Assembly: GCF_950295315.1 (NCBI RefSeq)
Contig: NC_080168.1
Location: 66,163,254 to 66,227,253 of the forward strand
From: Erinaceus europaeus
Taxonomy: Eukaryota; Chordata; Mammalia; Eulipotyphla; Erinaceidae
Reading direction: 5' to 3'
DNA: 64,000 bases
Shown here: piece after piece, positions 1-11,351 of the stretch
Layout: each line of letters begins with the position of its first letter
How positions within the stretch are numbered: position 1 is the first letter of the stretch
Notes under the pieces: model-generated
What the model was told of the DNA's origin: nothing
The model's input: the letters and a program-made list of their open reading frames with translations, nothing else
Database searches by the model: none
Program-made: the position numbers and the translations under genes

Positions 1-378
1 CATCTGCAGACCTGTTTCACCACTTGTGAAACGACTCCTCTGCAGGTGGAGAGCCGGGGGTTTGAACTGGGATCCTTCCACCAGTCCTTATGCTTTGTGC
101 CATACGTTTTTTTTTTTAAATATTTATTCTCTTTTGTTGCCCTTGTTGTTTTTTTATTGTTGTTGTTATTGATGTTGTCGTTGCTGGACAGGACAGAGAG
201 AAATGGAGAGAGGAGGGGAAGACAGAGACGGGGAGTGATTCCCCTGCAGGTGGGGAGCCAAGGGCTCGAACCGGGATCCTTACACTGGTCCTTGTGCTTT
301 GCGCTGCCCGACCCCCTGCCCGACTCCCTGTGCCATGTGTGTTTAACCTGCTGCATTACTGCTCAGCCCCCTCCAGGC
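1..378 (-). mobile_element. SINE interrupted by another SINE
   Basis: The outer minus copy runs 1-104 and continues at about 330-378, ending with the inverted head (CTGCATTACTGCTCAGCCCCC). The inner minus copy is at about 105-329, flanked by TGTGCCAT on both sides. The outer copy is cut by the window edge. Confidence 0.85.
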
Positions 379-383
379 TGACT

Positions 384-800
384 TTTTCAGACACAGAGAG
401 GCAGAGACAGAAAGAGAGGAAGAGGGAAAGAGAAAGGGAGAGAAAGGAGGGAGGGAGGGAGGGAGAGAGGGAAGGAGAGAGAGAGAGCCTCCACAGCATG
501 AAGCTTCCTTCAATATGGCATGGGCCAGGCTCAAACTGGGGTTGTGCCAAGCAGCGCACTATCCAAATGAGCTATTTTGCTGGCCCCAGAGCAGTTATTT
601 TCTCCCGAGGAGCTAAGGATCTAAAATCTTGGGTTGGGGAGGTGGCTCAGTGGGTACACGACTACCCGGCATGTGTGAGGCCCTGGGTTTGATCCCCAGC
701 ACCACACAGGGGCAGAGAAGACCCCCAGGGCTGCATGAACCCCTGTGTGAACCCCTGCCCGGCACCCTCCCTGTGTGGTGTGAAAAGAAGGCTGCACTGC
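384..800. repeat. Degenerate SINE-like copies
   Basis: 384-592 is a minus copy with a GA-rich body and CTATTTTGCTGGCCCC end. 636-800 is a plus copy of a second tRNA-like family (GGGGAGGTGGCTCAGTGGGT, GGTTTGATCCCCAGCACC). 800-1430 is unassigned intron sequence. Confidence 0.6.
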
Positions 801-1452
801 CCTCTGTGAACAAGCCAGCAAGCAGCTGGAGAGTTTGGGGCAGGGAGGTGGCAAGTTTGGCGCAGGGAGGTGGGGGGCAGAGAAATCCCAGCAAGCCACC
901 AGCTGCTGTGTCATTGGTGCAGTGTCTGCTCCTGGCTATTTTTAGACAGCTGTTTCCACATCTTTCACACCGAGCCCAAGTTTCATGGGCTGACTCACTG
1001 CAAGTGTTAGAGCAATATTTATAAGAGCCACCGCCAGGCAGGCAGCCCACTTGGCTTCCCAGGCAACTCTGTTTCCCTTTACGGTGGTGGTGGGGGGTCA
1101 GGCAGGCACTTCACTGAGGGTTGAGGCTCCAGAGGGTGGGGGTGGGGACAGGACAACTAAGGCCTCTGTCTCTGCACAGCCCACCACCACATCAGCAGCC
1201 AGCAGCCCGCAGAGCCAGGAAGCTTCGGTGGCTCCCGGAGGCTGCCCACTCCTCCAACAGCAGGCTATTGTCTCCCCTCTCCAACTCAGCACAGAGCAGG
1301 TACGTGACTCCCGCCACAGACAAGCCTGGCTTCCCACAATGCTCTCCATGGGGCTGCTTCCTGGAGGAAACACTTTACTGTTGGGAAAGCTGCCTGGGTT
1401 ATGGGCTCATGATGTAAATAGCTAAGTCCTTTCTTTTCTTTTCTTTTCTTTT

Positions 1453-1792
1453 CTTTTTTATTTTTTTGTGCTTCCAGGGTTATTGCTGGATCTCAATGCC
1501 TGCACTATGAATCCACTGCTCCTGGAGGCCATTTTTCCCTTTTGTTGCCCTTGTTGTTTTTTGTTGTTGTTATTATTGTTGTTGTTATTGCTGTCATTGT
1601 TGTTGGATGGGAGAGAGGAGGGGAAGACAGAGAGGGGGAGAGAAAGACTGACACCTGCAGACCTGCTTCACTACTTGTGAAGCGACTCCCCTGCAGGTGG
1701 GGAGCTGGGGGCTTGAACTGGGATCCTTAACACAGGTCCTTGTGCTTTGCACTGTGTGCACTTAACCTACTGCACTACTGCCCACTACCCCA
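1453..1792 (-). mobile_element. SINE (long form)
   Basis: It starts with the inverted 3' extension (CAGGGTTATTGCTGGATCTC), then TTTTGTTGCCCTTGTTG, and ends with the head CTGCACTACTGCCC. Confidence 0.88.
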
Positions 1793-1908
1793 AGTCCTTT
1801 CCTTATTTCCTTTTTTTTCCCTGGGACTTATTCAGTGTTTGCACCATTCAACAACTTCTGGCAGACGTTTTGTTTTTGGATAGAGGGTAAGAGACTGACA
1901 GAAAAGTG

Positions 1909-1910
<2 letters not shown>

Positions 1911-1958
<48 letters not shown>
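1911..1958. repeat. (CA)n microsatellite
   Basis: 24 uninterrupted CA dinucleotides, followed by a 5'-truncated SINE body fragment to about 2080. Confidence 0.98.
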
Positions 1959-1961
<3 letters not shown>

Positions 1962-2103
1962 GCTCTGTTGCACAGCGTGTGAGGCACCTATCCCCTAGCA
2001 CAAGCGGTGAAGTAGGTCTGCAAGTACCTATCTTTATCTCTTTTCCTACTGGGGCTCTGTGCTTGCACAAGTCCACTACTTCTGTGGTCATTAAAAAAAA
2101 CAA

Positions 2104-2320
2104 CTTAAAAAATTATTTTGGATAGGATAGAGAGAAATTGAGAGAGGAGGAGAGGATAGAGAGGGAGAAAACTAGATAGGCACCTGTAGCCTTGCTTTAC
2201 CACTTGTGAAGCAACCTCCCCTGCAGGTGGGGAGCCGGGGGCTTGAATGAGGACCCTTGCTAGGGTCCTTGTACTTTGTACTATGTGCACTTAACCAGGT
2301 ACACCAGTGCCTGACCCCCC
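2104..2320 (-). mobile_element. SINE (second subfamily)
   Basis: Inverted body (GGATAGGATAGAGAGAAATT, GGTGGGGAGCCGGGGGCTTG) and head (TTAACCAGGTACACCAGTGC). Confidence 0.85.
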
Positions 2321-2332
2321 GTGTTTTGTCTC

Positions 2333-2675
2333 TGTTGCTGAGGAATTATTCTGATGCAGTCTCTGCCCCCAGGTTTTACCACGCCCCGTGAAATGCTAGC
2401 AGTGCCCCCTTCAATCCTGGCCCCACACGTCACCCCTGGTTGTCGCCCAATAAAAAGCCCCCTCACCCCCCCCCTCTCTGGGCTCTCAGCTCTCCCTCTC
2501 TCAGATCTCGCTCCCTTCTCTCGCCCAGTGGTCAGGTAGTGGGGACGGCCATTGTCGGCTGACTCCATGTGGCCTGAGCCACCCCCCCATCCTATAATAA
2601 AGATTTGTGTACCCCTTTGCTCCGGATGTCCACTCTCTTCTCCGCGGTGCAGCCCAACACCTGACCGCTACAACA
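2333..2675 (+). mobile_element. Solo LTR, different family
   Basis: 343 bp, starting TGTTGCTGAG and ending CGCTACAACA, with 6-bp duplications TGTCTC at 2327-2332 and 2676-2681. It contains AATAAA in CAATAAAAAGCC near 2449 and in ATAATAAAGATT near 2595. It is flanked on the left by a minus-strand SINE. Confidence 0.85.
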
Positions 2676-2697
2676 TGTCTCTCTCTCTCTCTAAGTT

Positions 2698-3052
2698 TGT
2701 TTTTTTTAAAAATTATCTTTACTTATTGGATAGACAGCCAGAAATCAAGAGGAGAGGGGGAGACAGAGAGGAAGAGAGACAGAGAGACACCTGGCTGGGC
2801 CCTGCACAGGTATGGATATGACTGCATCAACTTTCTCCCTCTGCTTATCAAAGACTTATTCAGGGGGCTGGGCAACGGTGCACCTGGTTGAGCGCACATG
2901 TTCCCATGTGCAAGGACCCAGGTTCAAGCCCCCAGTCCCCACCTGCAGGGGCAAAGCTTCAGGAGCAGTGAAGCAAGTCTGCAGGTATCTCTCTCTCCTC
3001 TCTATCTCTCCTCTCTCAACTTCTCTGTAACTATAAAAAAAAGTAAGTAAAA
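2698..3052. mobile_element. Two SINE copies: minus fragment and plus copy
   Basis: 2698-2800 is a minus 3' part. 2863-3052 is a plus copy with head GGGCTGGGCAACGGTGCACC, B-box GGTTCAAGCCCC and an A-rich tail. Confidence 0.82.
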
Positions 3053-3366
3053 TAACAGGAGAAGTGTGTGGGCCCTGTATCCCCTGGGTTCTGCCCTGGT
3101 CTTCTGTGTCTCCAGCACAGTGCTGGCTCAGCTCTGTGGCTTCCTCTCCACCCCGTGAACCAGAGAGCTGGTGACCAGGATGATGTGGCGAGTCCCCGGG
3201 ACCCTAGAGTGGGCAATCAGCTGTCCTCCTTCCATTGTGCTCCCACAGGACTGTGCAGCAGGGGAGAGGGGAGAAAGAGAGGGGAGAGGGGAAAGGGGAG
3301 AGGAGCAGGATGAAGCCACGGAGCACCGACCCTCTGCCGCCCGCCAGGACTGCCTCGGCTTCTCAC
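3053..3366. other. Intron sequence right after the last visible exon
   Basis: No gene or repeat recognised. A GA-rich patch (GAGAGGGGAGAAAGAGAGGG) lies near 3264-3305. Confidence 0.5.
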
Positions 3367-3445
3367 CTGGTGACTCTGCGAGGTGCTCCTGCTTCTCTTC
3401 TCTGTCCTGGAACTGGATTAAGTGGGACCACAGAGCTGACTTTCC
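3367..3445 (-). CDS. DENND5B: DENND5B coding exon, RUN domain 1 (continued)
   Basis: This 79-bp exon reads GKSALWSHLIQFQDREEKQE then HLAESP plus one base of the next codon. The acceptor is CCTCCAG and the donor GTGAGA. The LIQFQDREEKQEHLAESP stretch is the DENND5B version; the paralogue DENND5A differs here. This is the last DENND5B exon visible. Positions 1-3366 contain no further exon I could recognise, so the remaining RUN1, PLAT and RUN2 exons must lie to the left of the window. Confidence 0.93.
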
Positions 3446-3825
3446 CTGGAGGCACAAGGGACAGACGTGTGTATAGGTTCCATTCCTCAGCACTCACCCC
3501 GCTCCCCATCACGCGTGTTCCCCAGAGACCACTGAGGGCGGCTTGGGCCTCACTGGCTACAGCGCCCAGGGGAAGTACACAGCCCCCCACCCCTGCAGCA
3601 AGGGTGGACGTCGGGGGCTTGAATCTGTGACTGTCCACCGTCAAGTCAGGTATCAGCCAGTCAGGACCCTGCTTTCTGCTTCTTCCTGCAACTCTGAAAT
3701 GCTCTGACTCAGCACAGGCAGGTGTGGCTGTCTTGTGAGCTCTCACCTTGCTCCTTGCCGTGTGTATGTGTGTGTGTCCCTCTCCTGAGCAGGGAGAGCA
3801 GTTTCTCTTATTTATTTATATTGCC

Positions 3826-4283
3826 TCCGGGGTTATCACTGGGGCTCAGTGCTGGCACTATGAATCCACCACTCCTGGTGGCCATTTTGTTCCATTTTAT
3901 TGGATCAACAGAGAGACATTGAGAGAGGAGGGGGAGAGGGGGCCAGGTGGTGGTGCACTGGGTTAAGCACACATAGTACAAAGTGCAAGGACCTGTGCAA
4001 GGATCCAGGTTCAAGCCTCTGGCTTCCTACCTGCAGGGGGTTTGCTTCACAAGCAGTGAAGCAGGTCTGCAGGTGTCTGTCTTTCTCTCTCTCTATCTTT
4101 TCCTCCCCTCTCAATTTCTCTCTGTCCTATCCAGTGGAAAAAAAAATGGCCACCAGAAGCAATGGATTCACAGTGCTGGCACCAAGTTCCAGCAATAACA
4201 CTGAAGGTGAGAGAGAGAGAGAGAGAGACAGAGAGAGGGAGGGAGTGAGGGAGGGAGGGAGTGAGGGAGGGAGAGAGAGAGGG

Positions 4284-4319
<36 letters not shown>

Positions 4320-4355
4320 GGGTAGATAGGGAGAGAGAGAGAAGGGGCAGGTAGG

Positions 4356-4393
<38 letters not shown>

Positions 4394-4548
4394 AGGGGCA
4401 TATAGGGAGAGATACCTCCAGATCTGCTTCACTGCTCATGAAGTGTCCCCCCTGCAGGTGGGGAGTGGGGGCTTGAACCACGATTCTTAAGTGGGTTCTT
4501 GCTCTTGGCAGTATGAGTGCTTAACTGGGTGTACCACCACCTGGCCCC
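3826..4548 (-). mobile_element. SINE split by an opposite-strand SINE
   Basis: The minus copy occupies 3826-3935 and about 4210-4548, ending GTACCACCACCTGGCCCC. A GA-rich tract that has expanded within its body fills 4207-4410. Confidence 0.82.
3936..4209 (+). mobile_element. SINE nested in the minus copy
   Basis: Head GGGGCCAGGTGGTGGTGCAC, 3' extension AATGGCCACCAGAAGCAATG and CCAGCAATAACACTGAAGG. Head and extension come from different subfamilies, so it is a hybrid form. Confidence 0.82.
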
Positions 4549-4559
4549 CTTCTCTTTTT

Positions 4560-5125
4560 TTCTTTAGATAGGATGGAGAAAAATTGAGAGGGGCAGGAGG
4601 AGACAGAGAAAGACACCTGCAAACCTGCTTCACCGCCTGTGAACTGTCTCCCCCTGCAGGTGGGTGCTGGGGGCTGGAAACCAGGTTCTTGCAGAGTGGT
4701 TTCTGTTGATATAAGGGCTCTATTCCTCAGCCAGCTCCTGGGAGAATGACTTCTCAGAGCAAAAGTACAAAGTACAAAGTACAAAAGTACAAAGTACAAA
4801 GTTCCCTCTGGCCAAAGAAGAAAGCCCTAAAAATTACTTTCTAAAAGTTATTTTATGGCTCAAGGACCCAGGTTCAAGCCCTCAAGTGGTGAAGCAGGTC
4901 TGCACGTATCTTTCTCTCTCCCTCTGTATGTCCCCCTTCCCTCTCAATTTCTCTCTGTCCTGTCAAATAAAATATAAAGAAAAAAAATCATGTGAAAAAT
5001 GGGGGGGGGGTTGTCCGAGAGGTGGCTTAGTGAATAAAATACTGGATTCTCAACCATGAGATCCCAAGTTCAATTCCCTGGCAGCACATGTACCAGAATG
5101 AGGTCTATTTCTGCCTCTGCTCTCT
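4560..5125. repeat. SINE fragments and a short tandem repeat
   Basis: 4560-4700 is a minus fragment. 4762-4801 holds AAAGTAC units. 4856-4985 is a 5'-truncated plus copy. 5010-5125 is a plus copy of the second tRNA-like family (GAGGTGGCTTAGTGAATAAA). Confidence 0.7.
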
Positions 5126-5215
5126 GTGCTCCAAGGGCTGGCAGTGGTCACTAGCCCCTGGCCCCTTCCCCTCTGTGGGTCCTTTTCCCCAACCAGGCCC
5201 CGGGTCCCGTCTGAC

Positions 5216-5368
5216 CTGCTTAACCTGCAGCCCGTGGCTCCAGACCCTCTCCAGCAGGTCACAGAGGCTGGCGATGAGCGTGTTCTCCTCCAGGCCCGTG
5301 ATATTGGCCTCGCCATGGCCCAGCTCCACCGCCTCATGCCCCATCTTGTCCACTAGCATGCGCTTGGT
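5216..5368 (-). CDS. DENND5B: DENND5B coding exon, RUN domain 1
   Basis: This 153-bp exon of 51 codons reads [20 protein letters not shown], then [20 protein letters not shown], then [11 protein letters not shown]. The acceptor is CCTCAG and the donor GTCAGA. The [21 protein letters not shown] helix is the first conserved block of the RUN fold, which in DENND5 proteins contributes to Rab6 and membrane-trafficking partner binding. It is phase 0 at both ends and joins GKSALWSHL of the next exon at 3445. No coding break is seen. Confidence 0.95.
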
Positions 5369-5456
5369 CTGAGGGTGAGCACATAGCCCCAGTCACCTCC
5401 AGGCCTCAGCCCAGACAGCCTCACCCCCACCCTACTGCCCACCCAGCTGCAGAGCT

Positions 5457-5497
5457 TCCTTCCTTCCTTCCTTCCTTCCTTCCTTCCTTCCTTCCTA
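5457..5497. repeat. (TTCC)n microsatellite
   Basis: About ten TTCC units, 90 bp upstream of the DENND5B exon acceptor in transcript direction. Confidence 0.95.
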
Positions 5498-5539
5498 AGA
5501 TTCCTTCATTTATGTTTTTTAAATTTATTATTTATTTTT

Positions 5540-6990
5540 TCTTTGTTTTTTAAACAGCAATCTTTTATTACTATCTTTATTCATTTACTGGATAGAGGCA
5601 ACCAGAAATACAGAGGGAAGGGGGTACTAGAGAAGGAGAGAGACACCTGTAGCCCTGATTCACCACTTCCAAAACTTTCTCCCTGTAGGTGGGGGCCAGG
5701 GCTTGAACCTGGATCCTTGTGCACTGTATATGATTAACCAGGTGTGCCACCACCCGCCCCCCTTTGAATTTCCTTCTTTCTTTTTAAAAGATTTTATTCA
5801 TTTATTAATGAGAAATGATAGGAGAGAGAGAAAGAACCATACATCACTCTGGCATATGTGCTGCCAAGGATTGAACTCAGGACCTCATGCTTGAGATCCA
5901 AAGCTTTATCACTGTGCCCCCTCCCGGACCACTTGAATTTATTTCTCATTTTTATTTACTTATTTTTAAAAAGACTGTTTCATTTTTAAAAATATTTTTA
6001 ACATTTATTTATTTATTTTTATATTTATTTTCCCTTTTGCTGCCCTTGTTGTTTAACATTGTTGTGGTTATTGATGTCGTTGTTGTTGGATAGGACAGAG
6101 AGAAATGGAGAGAGGAGGGGAGACAGAGAGGGGGAGAGAAATATAGACACCTGCAGACCTGCTTCACCGCCTGTGAAGTGACTCCCCTGCAGGTGGGGAG
6201 CCAGGGCTCGAACCGGGATCCTTAACGCTGGTCCTTGCACTTTGCGCCACGTGTGCCTAACCCGCTGCGCCACCACCGGACTCTGTTAACATTTTTATTT
6301 ATTTATTTATTTATTATTGGATAGAGACAGAGAGAAATTAAGAGGGGAGGGGAAGATAGAGAGGGAGAGAGAGACACCTTCAGACCTGCTCACCAATTAT
6401 AAAGCTTTCCCCCTGCAGGTGGGGATCGGGGGCTTGAACCTGGGACCTTGTGCAGTGTAATGTGTGTGCTTAACCAGGAGGTGTGCCATCTCCTGGCCCC
6501 CTAGTTTTTATTTTTATTGCCACCAGGATTATTGCTGGCATTTGGTGCCTGCACAACAAATCCACTGTTCTGGTGGCTATTTTTTCTCCTTTTGTTGCCT
6601 TTGTCATTTTATCATAGTCACTGTTGTTATTGCTGTTGTTGTTAGATAGGACAGAAATAAATCAAGAGAGGAGGGGAAGACAAAAAGGAGGAGTGAAAGA
6701 TAGACACCTGTAGACCTGCTTCACCACCTGTGAAGTGACCCTCTGCAGGTGGGGAACCAGGGGCTCGAACCAGGATTCATACACCAGTTCTTGGGCTTCA
6801 CACCATGTGCGCTTAACCCTTTAATTTATGGGCTATGACAGAGATAAATTGAGGGGGGTGGGTAGAGAAGAAGGGAGACAGAGAGACACCTGCAGAGCTG
6901 CTTCACTGCAGGTGGGGAGTAGGGACTCAAACTTGGGTCCTTGTTCATAGTAATGTGTGCACTTAACTGGGTACGCCACTGCCTGGCCCC
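5540..6990 (-). mobile_element. Run of six minus-strand SINEs
   Basis: Approximate copies: 5558-5762, 5785-5935 (second tRNA-like family), 6000-6284, 6288-6502, 6510-6818 (long form) and 6830-6990. Each shows the inverted body (GGACAGAGAGAAAT-type) and ends with a head such as GCGCCACCACCGGACTC. They lie end to end with almost no other sequence. Confidence 0.85.
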
Positions 6991-6999
6991 TTTTGTATT

Positions 7000-7396
7000 T
7001 TTTTGTTTTCTAAAGTGCCGTGTGGTCCACTCCTGTGAGTGAGGTCCCTGGGGCTGGCTGCACAGAGGAGGGCCAGGGAGAGATGACTGTAGTTGGGTGT
7101 GCCACCCCACCGGATCTCACAGTTGGAGCTGAGGGCTAATGGAGGGTGTGGCCTCTCTCCGATGGAGAGCGAGGGCCTAAGAGCTTCTGTTTCCCCTTCT
7201 GCCTTGCTCCTCCCTCCCAGAGCATTCTGTGCTGGCTAAGCATGTGAAGGCAGGTGGGGTGGGGGCTCGGAGGGCCTCCTATGCCTGGGGGGAGCATTCA
7301 GATAAGTACCTCTCCTCTCCCCTCCTCTCCTCTCCCCTTTTCTCCTCTCCTCTTCTCTCTTCTCTTCTCCACTCCTCTCCCTTCCTCTCCCTCTTT
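7000..7396. other. Unassigned sequence and CT-rich tract
   Basis: 7000-7305 has no recognised repeat or gene. 7308-7392 is CTCTCC-rich low-complexity sequence at the left flank of the class I element. Confidence 0.7.
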
Positions 7397-7845
7397 TGAA
7401 ATTGAGCTAGAGTTAATAAATGTAAATTGGTAATTAAAAGATAGGTAGGCCTGGACTCCAGCAACCTGAAGGCAAATTGCAGATGCAGACCCCTGAGGCG
7501 AGGTGAGAGGTCATAATAAAAGAAGACATCTCTGGCAGGAGACATTGTGAGGGATCATAACAAAGGAAGACACCTCTGGAGGCAGGAAAAGAAGGGCTGT
7601 AAAAAGGACCCTCACTTCCCCCATGCATATGTAATAGCCATAATTGTAACACTGTCATATGCTTTATCACGTAAGCCATGTATTCTGAATTGTATATAAA
7701 CCCTAGTAAGACTTAGATAGGGGGTCGAGCACCCAGTACAGCTGTGGGGTCTCAGCCCTAGCCCCTATCCCAGGCTAGTAAATAAAGCTTTGTCTTTACA
7801 TCACTCTGGTCTCTTGGTGAATTTCTTGGATTACTGAACCTAACA
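7397..7845 (+). repeat. 5' LTR of the class I element
   Basis: It runs from TGAAATTGAG to CCTAACA. AATAAA lies within GTAAATAAAGC near 7780, and a TATATAAA-like box in GTATATAAACC near 7694. The right 247 bp (7599-7845) pair with 12810-13061. The left 202 bp have no partner at the other end. The left boundary rests on the TG start and a 4-bp repeat and is less certain than the right one. Confidence 0.7.
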
Positions 7846-7847
7846 TT

Positions 7848-7865
7848 TGAGGACTTGTTCGGGAT
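7848..7865 (+). promoter_or_regulatory. Decayed primer binding site, tRNA-Pro type
   Basis: TGAGGACTTGTTCGGGAT follows the LTR end after two bases. It differs from the tRNA-Pro primer site of gammaretroviruses at four positions, all G-to-A or C-to-T, consistent with decay. Other tRNAs with similar 3' ends cannot be excluded. Confidence 0.6.
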
Positions 7866-8283
7866 CCTTAGAATTCATCATTAAGACTACGTTGCTGAGC
7901 TTTTACTATTAGGAACTCTGGAGGACTAGGGTACCCATGGGGCGTTGGATGTCCTGGGCATTGGACGCCGGTATAGGCCTAAGTTTTGGGGGTCGGCAAA
8001 AGCCTAGGGGGATACCCTGAATATGGCAGCCAACTGGGAAGAAGTGGAAGATGTTCCCACCTCCCCACTGGTACCCTCAGGGCATTGTAGCCAGAAGCCT
8101 GAAGTGGAATCCAGGTGAGATAAACTGAGGGTCAAAAGGAGCCCGGGGAATCCGGGCAACCCCGAAGTGGAATCTCGGGTGAGGTATTGTCTAGACATTT
8201 GTTGGTCTAGACAGAGCCAGATTTCTTCAGGCACGCTGGTCTGTTCTCCTCTTGTTTGTCTGTGTTTTTTTTGTGTCCCTGTG

Positions 8284-8611
8284 TGTTGTATGCTTTACAT
8301 TGGGTTGTTCTAGTTCTCCCCCCCCCAAGAGAATTGGATCAGTCCAGTTAGTTTCCCTGGCCCGCTTGGCCCCGCCCCTGGGAACCCCGAGAGAGGGTTT
8401 CAGAGTCGGAGAGTTGCAGAGTAAGAGAGAGTGCTTGCGCTGCCGCAAAGAGACAGCAGAGTTCTGTTTGGTGATTAGTTTGGTTTAGTTTATGAATCGT
8501 TGCTCCTGAATAAAGAAATACAGCTTCCCTGCCCAGCCGTTGTCTCCGCGTCTCTGTTACCTGCCCGTGAAGCTAGCCCGGCCAGCAAGAGCCTCCGAAT
8601 TTTTAACAACA
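8284..8611 (+). mobile_element. Solo LTR (class II type) nested in the class I element
   Basis: 328 bp, starting TGTTGTATGC and ending TTTTTAACAACA, with perfect 6-bp duplications CCTGTG at 8278-8283 and 8612-8617. AATAAA lies in CTGAATAAAGAAATAC near 8510. It belongs to the same family as 44676-45044. A solo LTR arises when the two LTRs of a provirus recombine. Confidence 0.9.
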
Positions 8612-9553
8612 CCTGTGTCTTTTTGGTCAACATTAGAAAATTACCTCAGAGTGATGGGACCAGATTTGGTTCCGGCCTGAGGTTGCCAGCTGGGTTTTGT
8701 CTCTCTGTGTTGTCTCTCTGTTAAGCCTGAGTAGCGGAAGTGTGTCTTCAGGCCAGCCCAGACTGGCCTGTCGGGTGGGCTGGTCTCGGATGTGGCCAGT
8801 GGGCCAGGCCAGGCAGTGGCTCTATAGTGCAGGGGTGACCCTCCGCCCCGCCACAGCGTGGCTGTCACCCAGGATGGGCCCGTGGGTGCAGACAGGTGCT
8901 CCTGTGAGTGTGCATGTGGCTTTTGAAGGGGGGTGGCCTTCTGGCCGGCCATCCATTCGGTTCCCTCCCCACCCATGGTGGGGCCGGTCGGCCCGCTCAC
9001 GGTGCTCCCCCGCCAAGAGAACAGGCCCCTCATCATTTTAGCTCTTCTCTTTAGAATACTTAATTCCTGGCCTTTTGCTGTTTTGGTCTAGACCTGGCCT
9101 GATCTTCAGCACGCTCTTCTGACTGACAAGTGGTGTGTTGTGAGTGAATGTTTTGAATGATTGAATTCCTTGGTGTGTGTCCCATTTTTGGGAGGGATCT
9201 TGTTCAGGGTAACTCTTAAGCTGGGCACAGCAAGAGTTTTCGTGGGCTGACTGGAGATGTCCAGAAACAGTCCTTGGGCCTCCTGGGCTTCTCGTGGAGA
9301 GAAGCAGAAGGAATTTGTTTCTTCCTCCTTGTTTTTTCTAGGGCTAGTTAAAGTTGTCCTAGGAGCTGTAGGTCAAAAGAAAAATCTTGGTGTATAAATG
9401 TGAGATGTTTCATCTTGAAAACTGTGTGAGTGCAGATCTGAATTTGTGTTCGACCAGATATGTTGCTAAGCTGTGTCTGTGCTGGTTAAAAGCTGTTCTT
9501 CTCCCCTAAGCAATCAGCCCCAGATATCTAAATGATAAAGAAAAAAGGTGACT

Positions 9554-9841
9554 GGGAGTCGGGCTGTAGCGCAGCGGGTTAAGCGCAGGTGGCGCAAAGC
9601 ACAAGGACCGGCATAAGGATCCCTGTTCAAACCCCGACTCCCCACCTGCAGGGGAGTCGCTTCACAGGTGGTGAAGCAGGTCTGCAGGTGTCTATCTTTC
9701 TCTCCTCCTCTCTGTCTTCCCCTCTCTCCATTTCTCTCTGTCCTATCCAACAACGACAACAAGAATAATAACTACAACAATAAAACAACAAGGGCAACAA
9801 AAGGGAATAAATAAATAAAATAAATATTAAAAAACAAAAAA
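9554..9841 (+). mobile_element. SINE (tRNA-derived, short form), young copy
   Basis: The head GGGAGTCGGGCTGTAGCGCA carries a Pol III A-box (TAGCGCAGCGGG), with a B-box-like GTTCAAACCC 60 bp on. The tail is AATAAATAAATAAAAT. The perfect 14-bp duplication GAAAAAAGGTGACT (9540-9553, 9842-9855) marks a recent insertion. This is a good reference copy for the dominant family in the window. Confidence 0.95.
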
Positions 9842-11351
9842 GAAAAAAGGTGACTATGATATGTCTTGATAATAAAAGTTTTCTCCTCTTGTGTGTTAAA
9901 GACTACATGTTTATATGTGTGTTTTAAGTTTGTTTTTATGGCCTGAGAAACGTTAATTTTAAGGTTAAAAGTGTAAGTAACTTTAAAGCTGCATTCTTAT
10001 CAAAGTTTTTTTTTTTAAGAAAAAAAGTTTCCAACACAGTTCTTATGTGGTAATATAAAGGTAAAAATTAATTTGCTAAGGTAGCTACAGATTTAAAGTA
10101 AAAGTCTAAGTATTTAACGTGACAATTTTTCAACTCCAAATTGATATGCAAATTATCTATGTATTTAACTGAAAAAGTTCTGGTACATTTTGGAGGGCCC
10201 CCGAAATGCCCTGTGAACTGTTTTGTGGAAATTGGTCCACAGAAAATTTGGCATTTGTCTGGTACTGTAAAGCATTGTTACTAATATTTGTTAACTCTCT
10301 AAGTAAATGAATTTGGTTTAGAGATCCTGGTTACGGGAATTGCTACAGGAGGTTAAAAAGATAACCTTTAAATTTATGCTCTTTAAAATTCAAACAGAGC
10401 CTCTTTAAATTAGGTATCACACACCAAAGATATGTCTCCTGTGTGGTTAATGGCAGAAAGGCTATTGATATTTAAAAGTTTTAAAATAAAACTGGCCTGG
10501 TGAGTGAAAGATAACACAATGGTTATGTTTATGCCTGAGGATGTTGCTCTGATAAATGAGGTTTAATATAAATGAGATGTGTAAAAATTTTTAATAAAAT
10601 TTATCAAATATGTATGGGGCTGTCTAGCTGTAGAGCTGTCTAGCTAACTTTTTTTTTACATTTTATTCAAAAAGTGTGCCCCTGGCTTCCCTGAGAAAGA
10701 AATCTAGATATTAAAATATGAGAGAGATATTAAAATATGAGATATTAAAATATGAGAAAAGGTAAGAGTTTTTATAGATAAAAATGTTCCAGTTGAAAGT
10801 TTTTACTTAAAACTTGTTAAGAGACTTTTTTTTTATCTTACTCATGAATTAATTACTTTTGCATTCACAGATAACTCCCCTATTTAGAAAGACTACAAAA
10901 ATTATTATCAAATTATTGGCTTTTGAGAAAATAGATTCTACTTGTCAAAAATTTATCTGGTTTAAGACACTATCAGAAGTTTATTCTTGATAAATTAAGT
11001 TAATACATGGTGCTTCTGGTCTGATAGAAGATTTGATATTTTGTCAAGTCCTGATTTAACAGAATTATTTGGTCTGGAATTGTCGTTTTGGGGTGATGTA
11101 AAAGTAAAAGATTATTTTAAACATTTAAGCTATGAGGTTTATCTTAGCCCTTTTAGTTGCCATATCAGAGTTTTTCTATTAAGAGTTTTATACCCATAGC
11201 CACTCCAAGGGTGTGATAGCTTTGTAAAGATCTTAGCAAACTAAGTTGTAATAGTGTGCTTAAACTGTCTAAGAAGTTTAAAATTCTGTTAAAAAATGGT
11301 AATCATTTTATCATGTCAGCTGGTGTGCCTGGTTGTTGAAAAGGCCTTCTA

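Noticed and set aside
613..1425. Further DENND5B exon or another gene
   Set aside because: Frames here overlap a SINE and unassigned sequence and do not resemble the DENND5B RUN or PLAT domains.
4047..4481. Serine/leucine-rich protein frames
   Set aside because: They come from GA-rich low-complexity DNA within a SINE; similar frames at 13173, 47646 and 48625 are also repeat artefacts.
9554..9650. Functional tRNA gene
   Set aside because: A- and B-box-like motifs are present, but there is no cloverleaf or anticodon arm; this is the head of a SINE repeated dozens of times.
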